Positions 33,758-41,656 of a stretch of DNA of 46,502 nt are shown here, one piece after another. Positions within the stretch are counted from its first letter, which is position 1. Each line of letters opens with the position of its first letter. Source of the DNA: Deltaproteobacteria bacterium (lineage in GTDB: Bacteria > Desulfobacterota > Desulfobacteria > Desulfobacterales > SURF-15). The stretch covers positions 1 to 46,502 of the forward strand of contig JAFDFZ010000027.1 of assembly GCA_019309565.1 (NCBI GenBank), read 5' to 3'. Below the pieces are notes generated by a model that searched no databases, was not told the origin of the DNA, and saw nothing but the letters and a program-made list of their open reading frames with translations. Position numbers and translations under genes: made by a program.

Positions 33758-34033
33758 ATGCGGTCATTTGAGCTTTTGGCCTTTCGGCATGTGATTCTTT
33801 TTATCATCCCTACACTGGTTTTCATCCTTCTTCTATGGGCAGGACTGAAGAATATCCATTTTCAGTCTAAGGACTCGGAGGAGAGGAAACAGAAGATTTT
33901 GCATGTTTTCCCGGGGGACATCGAAGAAAGGGATTCACCCTCTCCACTGGTGTTGTTTTTGATCATAGGTGGATTTGTTCTTTGGGCTATTTTTTACACC
34001 TTGGGATACGGCTTGTTTGGAGAGAAAATATAA
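33758..34033 (+). CDS. Heme-less CcoP N-terminal-like membrane protein
   Basis: 91 residues with two hydrophobic helices, separated by KQKILHVFPGDIEERDSPSP. This matches the CcoP (FixP) N-terminal region, where a ...DGIEE.NNPLP stretch precedes a transmembrane helix. The two cytochrome c domains of a normal CcoP are absent, so CcoP seems split: the anchor here, one heme domain fused to CcoO. Ribosome site AGAAGGATAAGTACA. The stop overlaps the next start (TAATG). Confidence 0.65.
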   Translation: MRSFELLAFRHVILFIIPTLVFILLLWAGLKNIHFQSKDSEERKQKILHVFPGDIEERDSPSPLVLFLIIGGFVLWAIFYTLGYGLFGEKI

Positions 34034-34254
34034 TGACCGAAAAGAAAGGATCCATATTTATTTCCTGGGTGATAATTACCCTTTTGATACTCTACTTCCT
34101 GCTATACAGCCTGTTTTCGTATCTTGTAGTGGGAGATCGAGGACATCCAGGCTGGGATTTTGGCACTGTGCGGGACGTTCCTGCAGGCTCTGCCTATGCG
34201 ATTTACAAAAAGCTGCCCTATCCGCAGCACGTGAAAGGGCAGATGGGGAAATAA
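34033..34254 (+). CDS. Small single-span membrane protein of the oxidase operon
   Basis: 73 residues, translationally coupled to the gene before (TAATG) and directly followed by the next ATG. One transmembrane helix (ISWVIITLLILYFLLYSLFS) precedes a short outer domain (GDRGHPGWDFGTVRDVPAGS, then AYAIYKKLPYP). It is not recognised. Its tight packing suggests a structural or linking subunit of the oxidase or of the ACIII-oxidase assembly. Confidence 0.6.
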   Translation: MTEKKGSIFISWVIITLLILYFLLYSLFSYLVVGDRGHPGWDFGTVRDVPAGSAYAIYKKLPYPQHVKGQMGK

Positions 34255-34779
34255 ATGAAAAAAACCATCGGAATCGCTGTTTTTTTGACTATCATTATTT
34301 TAGGGGCCTATCATCTACTTATTTTCTACGACAACAATTTCAGATACGGTCGCATGTGGGAAACACCTGCGGTTCGGCCCCACGAAGAGCCCATACTGCT
34401 GATGCAAGCGGGTAGCGTCCCGTTTTATGGTGGAGAAGAGATCTATAAAGCCGTACCGGAAAAAGCTTTAGAATCACCTTTGGCCAAAATCCGCCCGTTT
34501 GACATTGAAAAGGGCAAACAGGCATATTTTACTTACTGTGCTCAGTGCCATGGGAAAAACCATGATGGAAACGGCACCGTGGGGCAAAGCTTTTATCCCC
34601 TGCCCACGGATCTCAGAAACCACAAGGTTCAACAATCACCGGAAGGTAGATTATTTAAGGAAATCAGCTACGGTATCCCCGGCGGCCGACAACCGGCACT
34701 GGCTGCAACGATTGCTGCTTCGGAGCGCTGGCAGATCGTTGCTTATATAAAATCTCTCGGGGCGCGTAAACATCCTTAA
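34255..34779 (+). CDS. actE: Monoheme cytochrome c, ActE-like
   Basis: 174 residues, starting on the base after the previous stop. A signal anchor (IGIAVFLTIIILGAYHLLIF) is followed by a stretch FRYGRMWETPAVRPHEEPIL that resembles the N-terminal arm of ActE, and a class I cytochrome c domain (YCAQCHGKNHDGNG, about residues 95-108; a distal Met is not evident, since the usual position reads GGRQPALA). In ACIII the ActE heme hands electrons to the oxidase. Its separation from the other act genes by the whole oxidase set suggests a linked unit. About 220 bases with no gene follow. Confidence 0.75.
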   Translation: MKKTIGIAVFLTIIILGAYHLLIFYDNNFRYGRMWETPAVRPHEEPILLMQAGSVPFYGGEEIYKAVPEKALESPLAKIRPFDIEKGKQAYFTYCAQCHGKNHDGNGTVGQSFYPLPTDLRNHKVQQSPEGRLFKEISYGIPGGRQPALAATIAASERWQIVAYIKSLGARKHP

Positions 34780-34999
34780 AAATGAATATACTCCAATTAT
34801 CATAAAAGGGATATCAGAGCTTGATAGGTGATCAGCAATTCTTGGTGAAGTGGCCTTCGGAAGAAAATGGTTGACTCCCTAAAAAAAATGGCAAAATTTT
34901 ATTTGATCATATATATTTGTTTAAGGAAAATTTAATTCAACATGTAATTCGTTTAATGTTGTGTATAATAACAACCGGTTAACGGAGTCAAGTTATTTA

Positions 35000-35371
35000 A
35001 TGGAAAAAACACGCATTTATTATATCGTATCTGTAATCCTCGCGGTCATTTTACTAAGCGATGGTTCTGCATTTGCCCTTAGATGCGGCAACCGGCTCGT
35101 ATGTGTTGGAGACACCAAATCAAAGATGTTACACCTATGTGGTGAGCCGGACAATGTTGAAATATGGCATGAGGAACTCATCAGTGCCTATTCCTATAGA
35201 CCTTATAGGTCCGATTGGGAATACAGACAGCACTTAGACCCGGTTCTTTTAAAAGAACTTATAACGATCGAAAAGTGGGAATTTAATTACGGTCCCTCCC
35301 GTTTTGTTCGGTTTCTGATATTCGAAAACGGAATATTGAAAAGAATAATTAGCGGTGACTATGGTTATTGA
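35000..35371 (+). CDS. DUF2845-like exported protein
   Basis: 123 residues from the ATG at 35000; an in-frame GTG at 34961 would precede the signal peptide without reason. The signal peptide (YYIVSVILAVILLSDGSAFA) is followed by LRCGNRLVCVGDTKSKMLHL and CGEPD, with three cysteines, and a beta-rich C-terminus (WEFNYGPSRFVRFLIFENG). This is the pattern of DUF2845, periplasmic proteins of unknown role. The following 35372-35618 has no visible gene or terminator. Confidence 0.75.
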   Translation: MEKTRIYYIVSVILAVILLSDGSAFALRCGNRLVCVGDTKSKMLHLCGEPDNVEIWHEELISAYSYRPYRSDWEYRQHLDPVLLKELITIEKWEFNYGPSRFVRFLIFENGILKRIISGDYGY

Positions 35372-35618
35372 AAAGCAGCTGCCGCCTGTTTTACGAATCC
35401 CACCAAGTAAGAACGGGAAGTCAATCTAGATTCATATCTGCGAGCACAAGCTGACCTGTATGTTTACAGGCACAAAGATAACTTCGAAATCGAACATTTA
35501 CCTTTGCGGATTGCCGTATATGGTTGAACCGGTGCAGAATGTGCTGCCCTGTTTTGGAGTCGATCCAGGCAATGATCGCAGATTATGTCAGATACTCCAT
35601 CACCCAGCTTTCAAAGGC

Positions 35619-35954
35619 TCATGACATTTTTATTTTTTCTGCAGGGCGCCGCTCGGGAACATAAAGGTGTGGGACTTTGCCTTCATTCCATGGCTTAGAC
35701 ACGTAAAGGTTGCAGTAACAACTTCCATACTCTTCGATATCCGGCACACTGTATACGCAGGGGCAGATGATGTCTTTGTCCTTGTTCCTATCCCCGGAAA
35801 GAAGCCTGCACGGGCATCCCATGTAACCGTATCGTTCCTTGTTTTCAATGAGCGCTTCCAGCAGTTCAAAGGTTCTTTTCCTATCCTTGTTAAAGTAATA
35901 TCCTTTGGGTTCCTGTATCTTTTTCATCCTTTCATACAGTTCGTTTGCATCCAT
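35619..35954 (-). CDS. Ferredoxin-thioredoxin reductase catalytic subunit-like
   Basis: 111 residues. Three cysteine pairs are in the FTR order: GCPCRLLSG, ICPCVYSV and SCYCNLYV. These hold the [4Fe-4S] cluster and the redox disulfide that reduces thioredoxin-like partners. The spacing is CPC-X14-CPC-X12-CYC, while plant and cyanobacterial FTR has CPC-X16-CPC-X8-CHC, so this is a non-classical type. Its start overlaps the stop of the upstream glutaredoxin-like gene. No variable FTR subunit gene is present. A ferredoxin-driven thiol reduction couple is inferred. Confidence 0.85.
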   Translation of the reverse strand: MDANELYERMKKIQEPKGYYFNKDRKRTFELLEALIENKERYGYMGCPCRLLSGDRNKDKDIICPCVYSVPDIEEYGSCYCNLYVSKPWNEGKVPHLYVPERRPAEKIKMS

Positions 35955-36205
35955 CAGATGCCCAGAGCCTCCTTGATTTCCTTTTCCTTATAGCCTATGA
36001 TCACTTTGTCTCCGATGATGATTGTGGGGAAGGAACATCGGGGGTTGAATTTTTTTACATCCTCTAAGATTGCCGCTCTTTCTTCTCCCTCAAGTCTGTC
36101 CACATCTACAAATTCATATTTGATGGTACACTCTCCCAGTAACTTTTTAGCAGCCTTGCAGTGACTGCAGGTACTGAGCGAGTAAATTTTTACAGGTGCC
36201 GTCAT
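35954..36205 (-). CDS. Glutaredoxin-like protein paired with FTR
   Basis: 83 residues from the ATG at 36205 (AAAGGATG upstream); a start three codons earlier sits too close to the ribosome site. Thioredoxin fold with the active site STCSHCKAAKKLL, then KYEFVDVDRLEG and CSFPTIIIGDKVIIGY (the cis-proline loop TIII preceded by SFP). Overlap with the FTR gene suggests that this protein is its direct electron acceptor. About 140 bases without a gene separate it from arsS. Confidence 0.85.
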   Translation of the reverse strand: MTAPVKIYSLSTCSHCKAAKKLLGECTIKYEFVDVDRLEGEERAAILEDVKKFNPRCSFPTIIIGDKVIIGYKEKEIKEALGI

Positions 36206-36336
36206 AATCAACATCCTTTCCTTTTCAAAATTTTTCCGGCACGAACCTGAAACCGGTCAGTTTAAACCAGAATAACATATGTTTTCCTGATATTCAATCT
36301 CAAGACAGGCTGCTGCCAGTGCAATGCTGGTATTTA

Positions 36337-36369
36337 ACCTGAGACTCAGGTCGAAATCGCACCCGCTCA
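36337..36369 (-). promoter_or_regulatory. Candidate selenocysteine insertion hairpin (bacterial SECIS) with UGA
   Basis: The in-frame UGA of arsS lies at 36367-36369. Fifteen bases after it on the minus strand ACCTGAG (36351-36345) pairs with CTCAGGT (36343-36337), giving a tight hairpin with one to three loop bases including GU. Flanking GGU and ACC could extend it. Position fits bacterial SECIS elements; the loop is smaller than that of fdhF. Confidence 0.5.
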
Positions 36370-37320
36370 GGTAAACCCTGAGCCAGCGGTACACGTGTAG
36401 CAGTGATAATCTGTGACTATGGGGGTTCCCGGGGGAGGGGGGTGTGTAATCTGAGTGATATGCAGTCTGCGGTTGCCTAAAAACCGTCTCGATGCCTGGT
36501 TGAAATCACAGTCAAACAGATATCCATTCCAGGATACGGAGATAAGCGTGCGACACATCAATCCTTCAACCGTACAGGGATTGAAAGAAGAAATCAGTTT
36601 TTCCATATAGCTTTCCATGTTGCCCGAGGAGATAAGCCAACTGCGAAATCGCCCAAGCGGGACATTGGCAAGGCTAAAAAGCCTGTTGAAAACAATACCC
36701 CATTTTTGTTCCAGAACCTTACGGAAACGATCTTCCAGCTGTTTTTGATGCGGCGGCAGAAAAGCCCCTGATGGGTTAACTATCAGGTCAAGACACAGAG
36801 AGGTCTGCTTACGCCCATAACCAATATCATTCAGCTTCCTCAGCGCGGAGATACTGGCATCGAATATTCCGTTGCCTCTGATGGATTCCAGTTGAGTCGG
36901 GTTTATTGAGGGGAAAGATGCTATGATATTTGTTTTGCATTCGGTAAGTACCTGTAACAGGGGTTCGGCTTTTTGCATCAGAGCTGTCAGGTTGGTCCGC
37001 AATATCACATTTGGTGCAAGAGGGGTGAGCTGCCTTATGAAATTTTCAATTTCAGGGTGCAGCTCTGGTGCACCTCCGGTGATATCAACCACCTTTATAT
37101 CGTTTCTTTCTGCAAATTCTACCACCTGTTGCATGGTTTCGCTTCCCATCATCTCTTTTCGGTTAGGACCTGCTTCAAGATGGCAGTGCCGACATGTCTG
37201 ATTGCACATCAGGCCAAGGTTGATTTGAAGCGTGGTGGTCTTTTCTCTCAGCAGGGTTAATCCGTGCTCAGACAGTGTATGGGAAAAGGCTCTAAAAGGC
37301 TGTTTGCGATGATAGGTCAT
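36346..37320 (-). CDS. arsS: Radical SAM protein ArsS, probable selenoprotein
   Basis: About 324 residues if the UGA at 36367-36369 is read as selenocysteine; 317 if it stops there. The radical SAM cluster motif is MCNQTCRHCH (CX3CX2C), followed by DITGGAPELHP. The C-terminal SPASM/DUF3641-like part has FNPCTVEGLMCRTLISVSWN, LFDCDFNQ and CYTCTAGSGFT. In the ArsS family this end continues as CTAGxGSSC-G-G; here the Cys position is UGA, then AGAIST and another stop. The family (TIGR04167) includes known selenoproteins, so recoding is more likely than truncation. It is linked to arsenosugar biosynthesis in other bacteria. Neighbouring AhpD-like and glycosyltransferase genes fit that set; a transposon-like insert separates them. 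Confidence 0.75.
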
Positions 37321-37332
37321 GGCAGCGTTTAC

Positions 37333-37795
37333 TAATTACTCAAGTTTCGCACCCTAATCCTTTGAAATGCCCTATATGATAAGGTCGAATAAAATTTTTA
37401 AAGGCAAAATACATTTTATCACCCTTCGATAACGGCACAATGGGAGTCAACAAAGCGCCTAAACCAGAAATAACAAGATCTTCCGCTGCTTAATGGCCGT
37501 TTCCTTGTGCCTGGACCCGACGTTTCGTAATGGCTGTACCCTGAGAGCTTCGGTGTAATTATTTTGCCTTCAAAAATTTTACCCCGTTGTTTTATAAAAC
37601 CGCTCAAAGGTGCGGCCGTTAGATACTTATAGATAGAGCAAAATTGCAATTTTACTATGTGATTTATGCAACTACGGGGTTTATTCGACTTAAGAACCAT
37701 TGGCAATTTTACCGTAAAATTGTACATTGATCTTAAGTCGCCCTCATTATATAAGGCTTTACAACACATTTAAGGGTGCGAAACTTGAGTCATTA
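37333..37795. mobile_element. MITE-like element with 18-23-bp terminal inverted repeats
   Basis: ACTCAAGTTTCGCACCCT (37338-37355) occurs as its exact complement at 37773-37790; including TAAT-t/g in front, the ends match over 23 positions with one mismatch. The 453-bp interior has no credible gene; its open frames carry no recognisable domain. Inside are a nested ~100-bp repeat (37581-37680) and a hairpin CGACTTAAGA/TCTTAAGTCG (37686-37740) that encloses a 9-bp palindrome. No clear target duplication is visible. It lies between arsS and the AhpD-like gene, 13 bases downstream of the latter's stop. Confidence 0.75.
37581..37680. repeat. ~100-bp dispersed repeat, copy 2 (nested in the MITE-like element)
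   Basis: It starts ACCCCGTTGTTTTA and ends AACTACGGGGT, as does copy 1 at 12-110. The strongest conservation is at the ends, including CTATGTGA-t/c-TTATG near the right end. The middle has diverged, which suggests selection or gene conversion on the ends, or age. Confidence 0.7.
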
Positions 37796-37802
37796 TCTGA
37801 GA

Positions 37803-38135
37803 TCACATGGATATTTTGTCTGTGATGTTTTGCATTTGAATGCCGTGGATCAGAGAAGCGCCCCCCCGGATGGCTACCGCCACATGAACCGCTTCGGTCA
37901 TCTCTTCGAGGTTTGAACCTCTCTCCAAACATGCCTGTGTATAGGCATCGATGCAATACGGGCATTGAATCGTATGGGCCACCGCCAGAGCAATGAGGGC
38001 CTTTTCTCGTTCCGTTAACTGGCCTTCTTCAAAGACGGAATTATAATAGTCAAAGAATTTTTTCGCAAGTTCGGGTGCGGCCTTGCCGATCTCCTGAAAT
38101 CGTGGAAGATCTTCTGGGTTGTAATAGTTGTCCAT
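37803..38135 (-). CDS. AhpD-like carboxymuconolactone decarboxylase family protein (arsenosugar-associated)
   Basis: 110 residues. An AhpD-type helical core has the active-site pair in AHTIQCPYCIDAYTQACLE, plus LTEREKALIALAVA before it and VHVAVAIRGGASLIHG after it. Its small size and its place near arsS and a TIGR04282-like gene match the peroxidase-like member of arsenosugar loci (TIGR04169), some of which use selenocysteine; here both are cysteines. The ribosome site on the minus strand is GGAGGAAAAA. It would act as a thiol peroxidase or disulfide reductase on an unknown substrate. Confidence 0.8.
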   Translation of the reverse strand: MDNYYNPEDLPRFQEIGKAAPELAKKFFDYYNSVFEEGQLTEREKALIALAVAHTIQCPYCIDAYTQACLERGSNLEEMTEAVHVAVAIRGGASLIHGIQMQNITDKISM

Positions 38136-38193
38136 TTTTTTCCTCCTTCATAAGGGATCGTAAAGAAAGAGCAGGTGGCTGTGATCTGTCATT

Positions 38194-38889
38194 TCAAATA
38201 AAGCCCAGAGATTTTAAACAGGCAGCCGTGTTTTTGGCGCTGTTTTTTTTCGGTTTCAAATTTTTGATCATATCCATAAGATCATCAAACGTGTCGATAT
38301 CCCGGCATACCGGAAGAATGTGTGTTTTTAAGTTTAGCTTGTTTAAGATTGATAAGGTCTTATTAAAAACCTCAGAGCTGCCCCATTGGATTTCATCGAA
38401 AACCTGTGATTTAAATCCATCGCGATGAAATCCTATCAAATAGTATCCTCCATCATATGATGGGCCTATAACAGACAAATGGTTTTGCAGTTTCTGAAAT
38501 GCTTCGGCAATTAGAGCTTGAGAAAGTTCCGGAATATCGGTTCCCACAAGAACCACCCTGCAGAAGCCATCTGAAAATGCGCTCAGAAAAGCATTTTTTA
38601 TCCGCTCTCCGAGATCTCGCCCCGTTTGTGGTTCATATTCAAATGTATGGCCGAGCCATTCTTTGACCAGACCCCCCCTGTCTGCAGGAAAATAGCAAAT
38701 TCTAACCTGCTGAATCTGCTTTCTTACAGCCTCTATTACATCCAATGAAAAGGACTTATAGAGCCGAAGAACCCATGTGCTGTCCAGGTGTTTTATGAGT
38801 CGGGTCTTTACCTGCCCCAGAGTCGGTGCCCTTAAGAAAACGATTGCTATTTCACGCTCATCTGAAATAATATGGGGTCCATCATCCAT
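38194..38889 (-). CDS. TIGR04282-like glycosyltransferase (arsenosugar-associated)
   Basis: 231 residues from the ATG at 38889, preceded by AGGAAAACCATCT; the frame stays open upstream to 39084, but there is no ribosome site there. The nucleotidyltransferase-like GT-A fold shows IAIVFLRAPTLGQVKTRLIK (nucleotide loop), GRDLGERIKNAFLSAF, VVLVGTDIPELSQALI (metal-site Asp region), GPSYDGGYYLIGF and VCRDIDTFDDL. Members of TIGR04282 sit with ArsS in arsenosugar loci and are thought to attach or activate the sugar. Gap to the AhpD gene is 58 bases, so one operon is likely. No ArsM methyltransferase is in the window. Confidence 0.8.
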   Translation of the reverse strand: MDDGPHIISDEREIAIVFLRAPTLGQVKTRLIKHLDSTWVLRLYKSFSLDVIEAVRKQIQQVRICYFPADRGGLVKEWLGHTFEYEPQTGRDLGERIKNAFLSAFSDGFCRVVLVGTDIPELSQALIAEAFQKLQNHLSVIGPSYDGGYYLIGFHRDGFKSQVFDEIQWGSSEVFNKTLSILNKLNLKTHILPVCRDIDTFDDLMDMIKNLKPKKNSAKNTAACLKSLGFI

Positions 38890-39077
38890 AGATGGTTTTC
38901 CTAGTTTTCCAAGACGATTTATGAAACATGACGCAGCGTTTTTTAGTCGTATCACCCTAGAATTCATTACAGCAAAAAGATGCGGTTCTTCGAATCGTTT
39001 TTCTATTTGACAAATGACCTCTGTTTTTCTAATGAAATACTTTTCATATGGCAATTGAAAAACCAATGGATTTGTTC

Positions 39078-39110
39078 TTGACATACAATAGCAATCGCTT
39101 TATGCTATTG
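39078..39110 (+). promoter_or_regulatory. cooS promoter with overlapping operator-like palindrome
   Basis: TTGACA (39078-39083), a 17-base spacer and TATGCT (39101-39106). The inverted repeat CAATAGCA (39086-39093)/TGCTATTG (39103-39110) covers the spacer and -10, a typical repressor site. A GATAATCATT word follows and resembles half a Fur box. The start codon of cooS lies about 110 bases downstream. Confidence 0.6.
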
Positions 39111-39220
39111 ATAATCATTCCTAATAAGGATCGAGCCACGAAGGCGTATTTTCAATTCAGATTTGTATAAAAACTCCGGGACGCAACCTTTAAGGGGGCG
39201 GATTCGCGAAGGGAGGAAAA

Positions 39221-41191
39221 ATGGAGAAAAAGAGGGAAGTTGTAAAAAAGGAAGTGGACCTGAGAGAACTTACGTCCTGTGATGCCACCTTGCAGATGCT
39301 GGAAAAGGCTAGAAAAGACGGAGTTGAAACCGCCTTTGACCGTGCCGTTAACATGAAAGCGTGTCCTATCGGGGCTGATTCGGCATGCTGTAAACATTGT
39401 GCAATGGGACCTTGCAGGCTAAACGCCAAGGATCCCTATAGCAAAGTCGGTGTTTGTGGAGCCACCATAGATACGATTATGTCGCGCAACTTCGCGCGCA
39501 TGGTTGCAGCAGGCTCTGCCGCTCATACAGACCATGGCATGGCGATGCTGGACTTGTTTAGAGAGGTTGTTAACGGCAGGATCAAAGATTACGATATCAA
39601 AGACCCAATCAAGCTAGAAGAGGTCGCCCGCAGCGTCGGTATCGAGACAGAGGGCAAAGATATAAAAGAAATTGCAACCGAGCTGTACAATGAATTGGAG
39701 CGGACCTATACACAGGTTGAAGGGGAGATTCCGTTTGCAAAGCGTGTACCCAAAAAGACGCTGGAGGCATGGCGCAAACACGGAATCGTACCCCGGGGAT
39801 CCATGCGAGAGATCATGGAATTGATGCATCGCACCCATATGGGAGTCGATCAGGACTATCGGAATATCATTCAGCAAATCAGCCGGACCGCTCTTGCAGA
39901 TGGCTGGGGAGGATCTATGGTGGCAACCGAGATTTCCGATATTCTCTTCGGAACCCCGTCGCCCATCAGCATAGAGGTAAACCTTGGTGTCCTTAAAGAA
40001 AACCAGGTGAACATCATTATTCACGGTCACGAGCCGAACCTGTTCGAATCCATGATCGAATCGGTGAATGAACCTTCTTTGGTAAATGCAGCCAAGCAGG
40101 CGGGAGCTGCGGGCATCAACCTGGTTGGTATGTGCTGTTCGGGTTTGGAGGCTTTTGTGCGGCACGGTATTCCGCATGCAGGCAATTTCATGACCACCGA
40201 GGCGGTAATGGTCACCGGAGCTGTGGATGCCATGACCGTGGATGTTCAATGTATCCAGCAGGCCCTTGCCAAGGTCGCTGAATGTTACGGAACCCCGCTG
40301 TTCACCACCAACCCTCGATGCCATATAGAAGGTGCTGAGCATATCGAGTTCAATGAACATGACCCAAAGGCATGTACCGATGAGATTGTTATCCGAGCCA
40401 TTTCCCGCTTTAAAAACAGAAAGCACCCTATAGAAATTCCCAACATTCGAAACATCGGTGTACATGGATTTTCCCATGAATACATCAACTACATGCTGGG
40501 GGGCACCTTCAGGGCTTCTTATACCCCGCTGAACGACAACATCATAAACGGCAGAATCCGGGGAGTTGCCGGCGTAGTCGGGTGTACCAACCCGAGGGTC
40601 AAGCAGGACTGGGTGCATGTTGAATTGGTCAAAGAGTTGATAAAGAACGATGTTCTGGTTCTTCAGACAGGATGTTCCCAGATTGCGCTGGCAAAAGCCG
40701 GGTTAACCACACCGGAAGCATCCCATCTGGCAGGACCGGGTCTTAAGGAAGTTTGCGAGGCCGTTGGTATGCCCCCTGTCTTGGGAATAGGCGCCTGTGT
40801 GGATAACAGCAGAATTTTGATCGCCGCCTCTGAGATGGTTCGAACGGGGGGACTGGGAGAGAGCATAGCAGACCTTCCGGCAGCAGGCGCAGCCCCGGAA
40901 TGGATGAGTGAAAAAGCCATCGCCATCGGGCAATATTTTGTGGCATCCGGTGTTTATACGGTTTTCGGTGTCACCTTCCCCATCGTTGAGGAAACCAAGT
41001 TTCACAAATTGCTGTTTGAAGGCCTTGAAAAGCAAGGACTTGGCAAATGGGGCTTTGCAACAGATCCGCACGAGATGGCACAGATGATGATCGCTCATAT
41101 CGACAAAAAACGAAAAGCTCTTGGTATTGACAAGGCTCGAGAACGAATTCTGGTAGATATGGCGGATCGTCGTGCCCTGGATGTCGCCTAA
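39221..41191 (+). CDS. cooS: Anaerobic Ni-Fe carbon monoxide dehydrogenase, catalytic subunit
   Basis: 656 residues, ribosome site GGGAGGAAAA. The N-terminus carries the D- and B-cluster cysteines (MKACPIGADSACCKHCAMGP, then CRLN and VGVCGA). All C-cluster ligands expected from the R. rubrum enzyme are in context: IHGHEPNL (His), VGMCCSGLE, VDVQCIQQ, VVGCTNPR, LQTGCSQIALA and GIGACVDNSR. It interconverts CO and CO2 with ferredoxin-type electrons in the cytoplasm. There is no adjacent cooC, cooF, hydrogenase or acetyl-CoA synthase gene, so it is a stand-alone CODH, possibly for CO oxidation or detoxification. Ni insertion would need genes elsewhere. Confidence 0.95.
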   Translation: MEKKREVVKKEVDLRELTSCDATLQMLEKARKDGVETAFDRAVNMKACPIGADSACCKHCAMGPCRLNAKDPYSKVGVCGATIDTIMSRNFARMVAAGSAAHTDHGMAMLDLFREVVNGRIKDYDIKDPIKLEEVARSVGIETEGKDIKEIATELYNELERTYTQVEGEIPFAKRVPKKTLEAWRKHGIVPRGSMREIMELMHRTHMGVDQDYRNIIQQISRTALADGWGGSMVATEISDILFGTPSPISIEVNLGVLKENQVNIIIHGHEPNLFESMIESVNEPSLVNAAKQAGAAGINLVGMCCSGLEAFVRHGIPHAGNFMTTEAVMVTGAVDAMTVDVQCIQQALAKVAECYGTPLFTTNPRCHIEGAEHIEFNEHDPKACTDEIVIRAISRFKNRKHPIEIPNIRNIGVHGFSHEYINYMLGGTFRASYTPLNDNIINGRIRGVAGVVGCTNPRVKQDWVHVELVKELIKNDVLVLQTGCSQIALAKAGLTTPEASHLAGPGLKEVCEAVGMPPVLGIGACVDNSRILIAASEMVRTGGLGESIADLPAAGAAPEWMSEKAIAIGQYFVASGVYTVFGVTFPIVEETKFHKLLFEGLEKQGLGKWGFATDPHEMAQMMIAHIDKKRKALGIDKARERILVDMADRRALDVA

Positions 41192-41219
41192 AAAAGCCGG
41201 TGTGTTAAGTTTTTAAAAA

Positions 41220-41250
41220 CGGGGTTTGTGAATCAAACCCCGCTTTTTTT
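41220..41250 (+). terminator. Rho-independent terminator of cooS
   Basis: CGGGGTTTG (41220-41228) pairs with CAAACCCCG (41234-41242) around TGAAT, followed by C and a run of seven T. From 41251 to 41580 no gene or repeat is evident. Confidence 0.9.
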
Positions 41251-41584
41251 ATGAACCGCTTGAACTGCACAAACCAGTACATCTGTGGGTATTTAATCAG
41301 CCGTTTTCGATGAAATTTGCGCTATGAAAAACATCACAGAATTTTATGCCCTATAAAATACAGGATATTTCCCTTCTCAGACTGATATGCTTCGGGTCAT
41401 TCCTTACATCATACACCACTGTTTCTATTCCTTCTTTTGATTACACGGCTTCTTTGCTGGATTGTCCATCGATCTTAATCGACGGGTAGTCTTGACAAAG
41501 CGGTTTTACGAAATAATTTTCTATCAAACTTACCGAAAGTAGCGCATCTTGCAGGTGGCAATGCAGTTTACAGCGAAATTTAGG

Positions 41585-41656
41585 TTGAACCCATAGCAAA
41601 AATATCCAATAATACAACCGGAAGTTGACAGAGCTATGAAGGGAGATTTTTGCTAT
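41585..41656 (+). promoter_or_regulatory. serA promoter with long inverted repeat
   Basis: TTGAAC (41585-41590), a 17-base spacer and AATAAT (41608-41613) form a fair promoter. ATAGCAAAAAT (41593-41603) in the spacer is repeated as its exact complement at 41646-41656, 17 bases before the serA start. The repeat may be a repressor site pair. Confidence 0.45.

Noticed and set aside
36346-36348. Second UGA in arsS as another selenocysteine
   Set aside because: Only three more codons would follow before a stop, and the family ends shortly after the first Cys/Sec position.
37419-37769. Open frame of 116 codons inside the MITE-like element
   Set aside because: It spans the nested repeats and hairpins and shows no transposase or other domain; composition looks non-coding.
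39614-40618. Long open frame on the minus strand opposite cooS
   Set aside because: The plus-strand CO dehydrogenase is unambiguous; the antisense frame results from codon bias.
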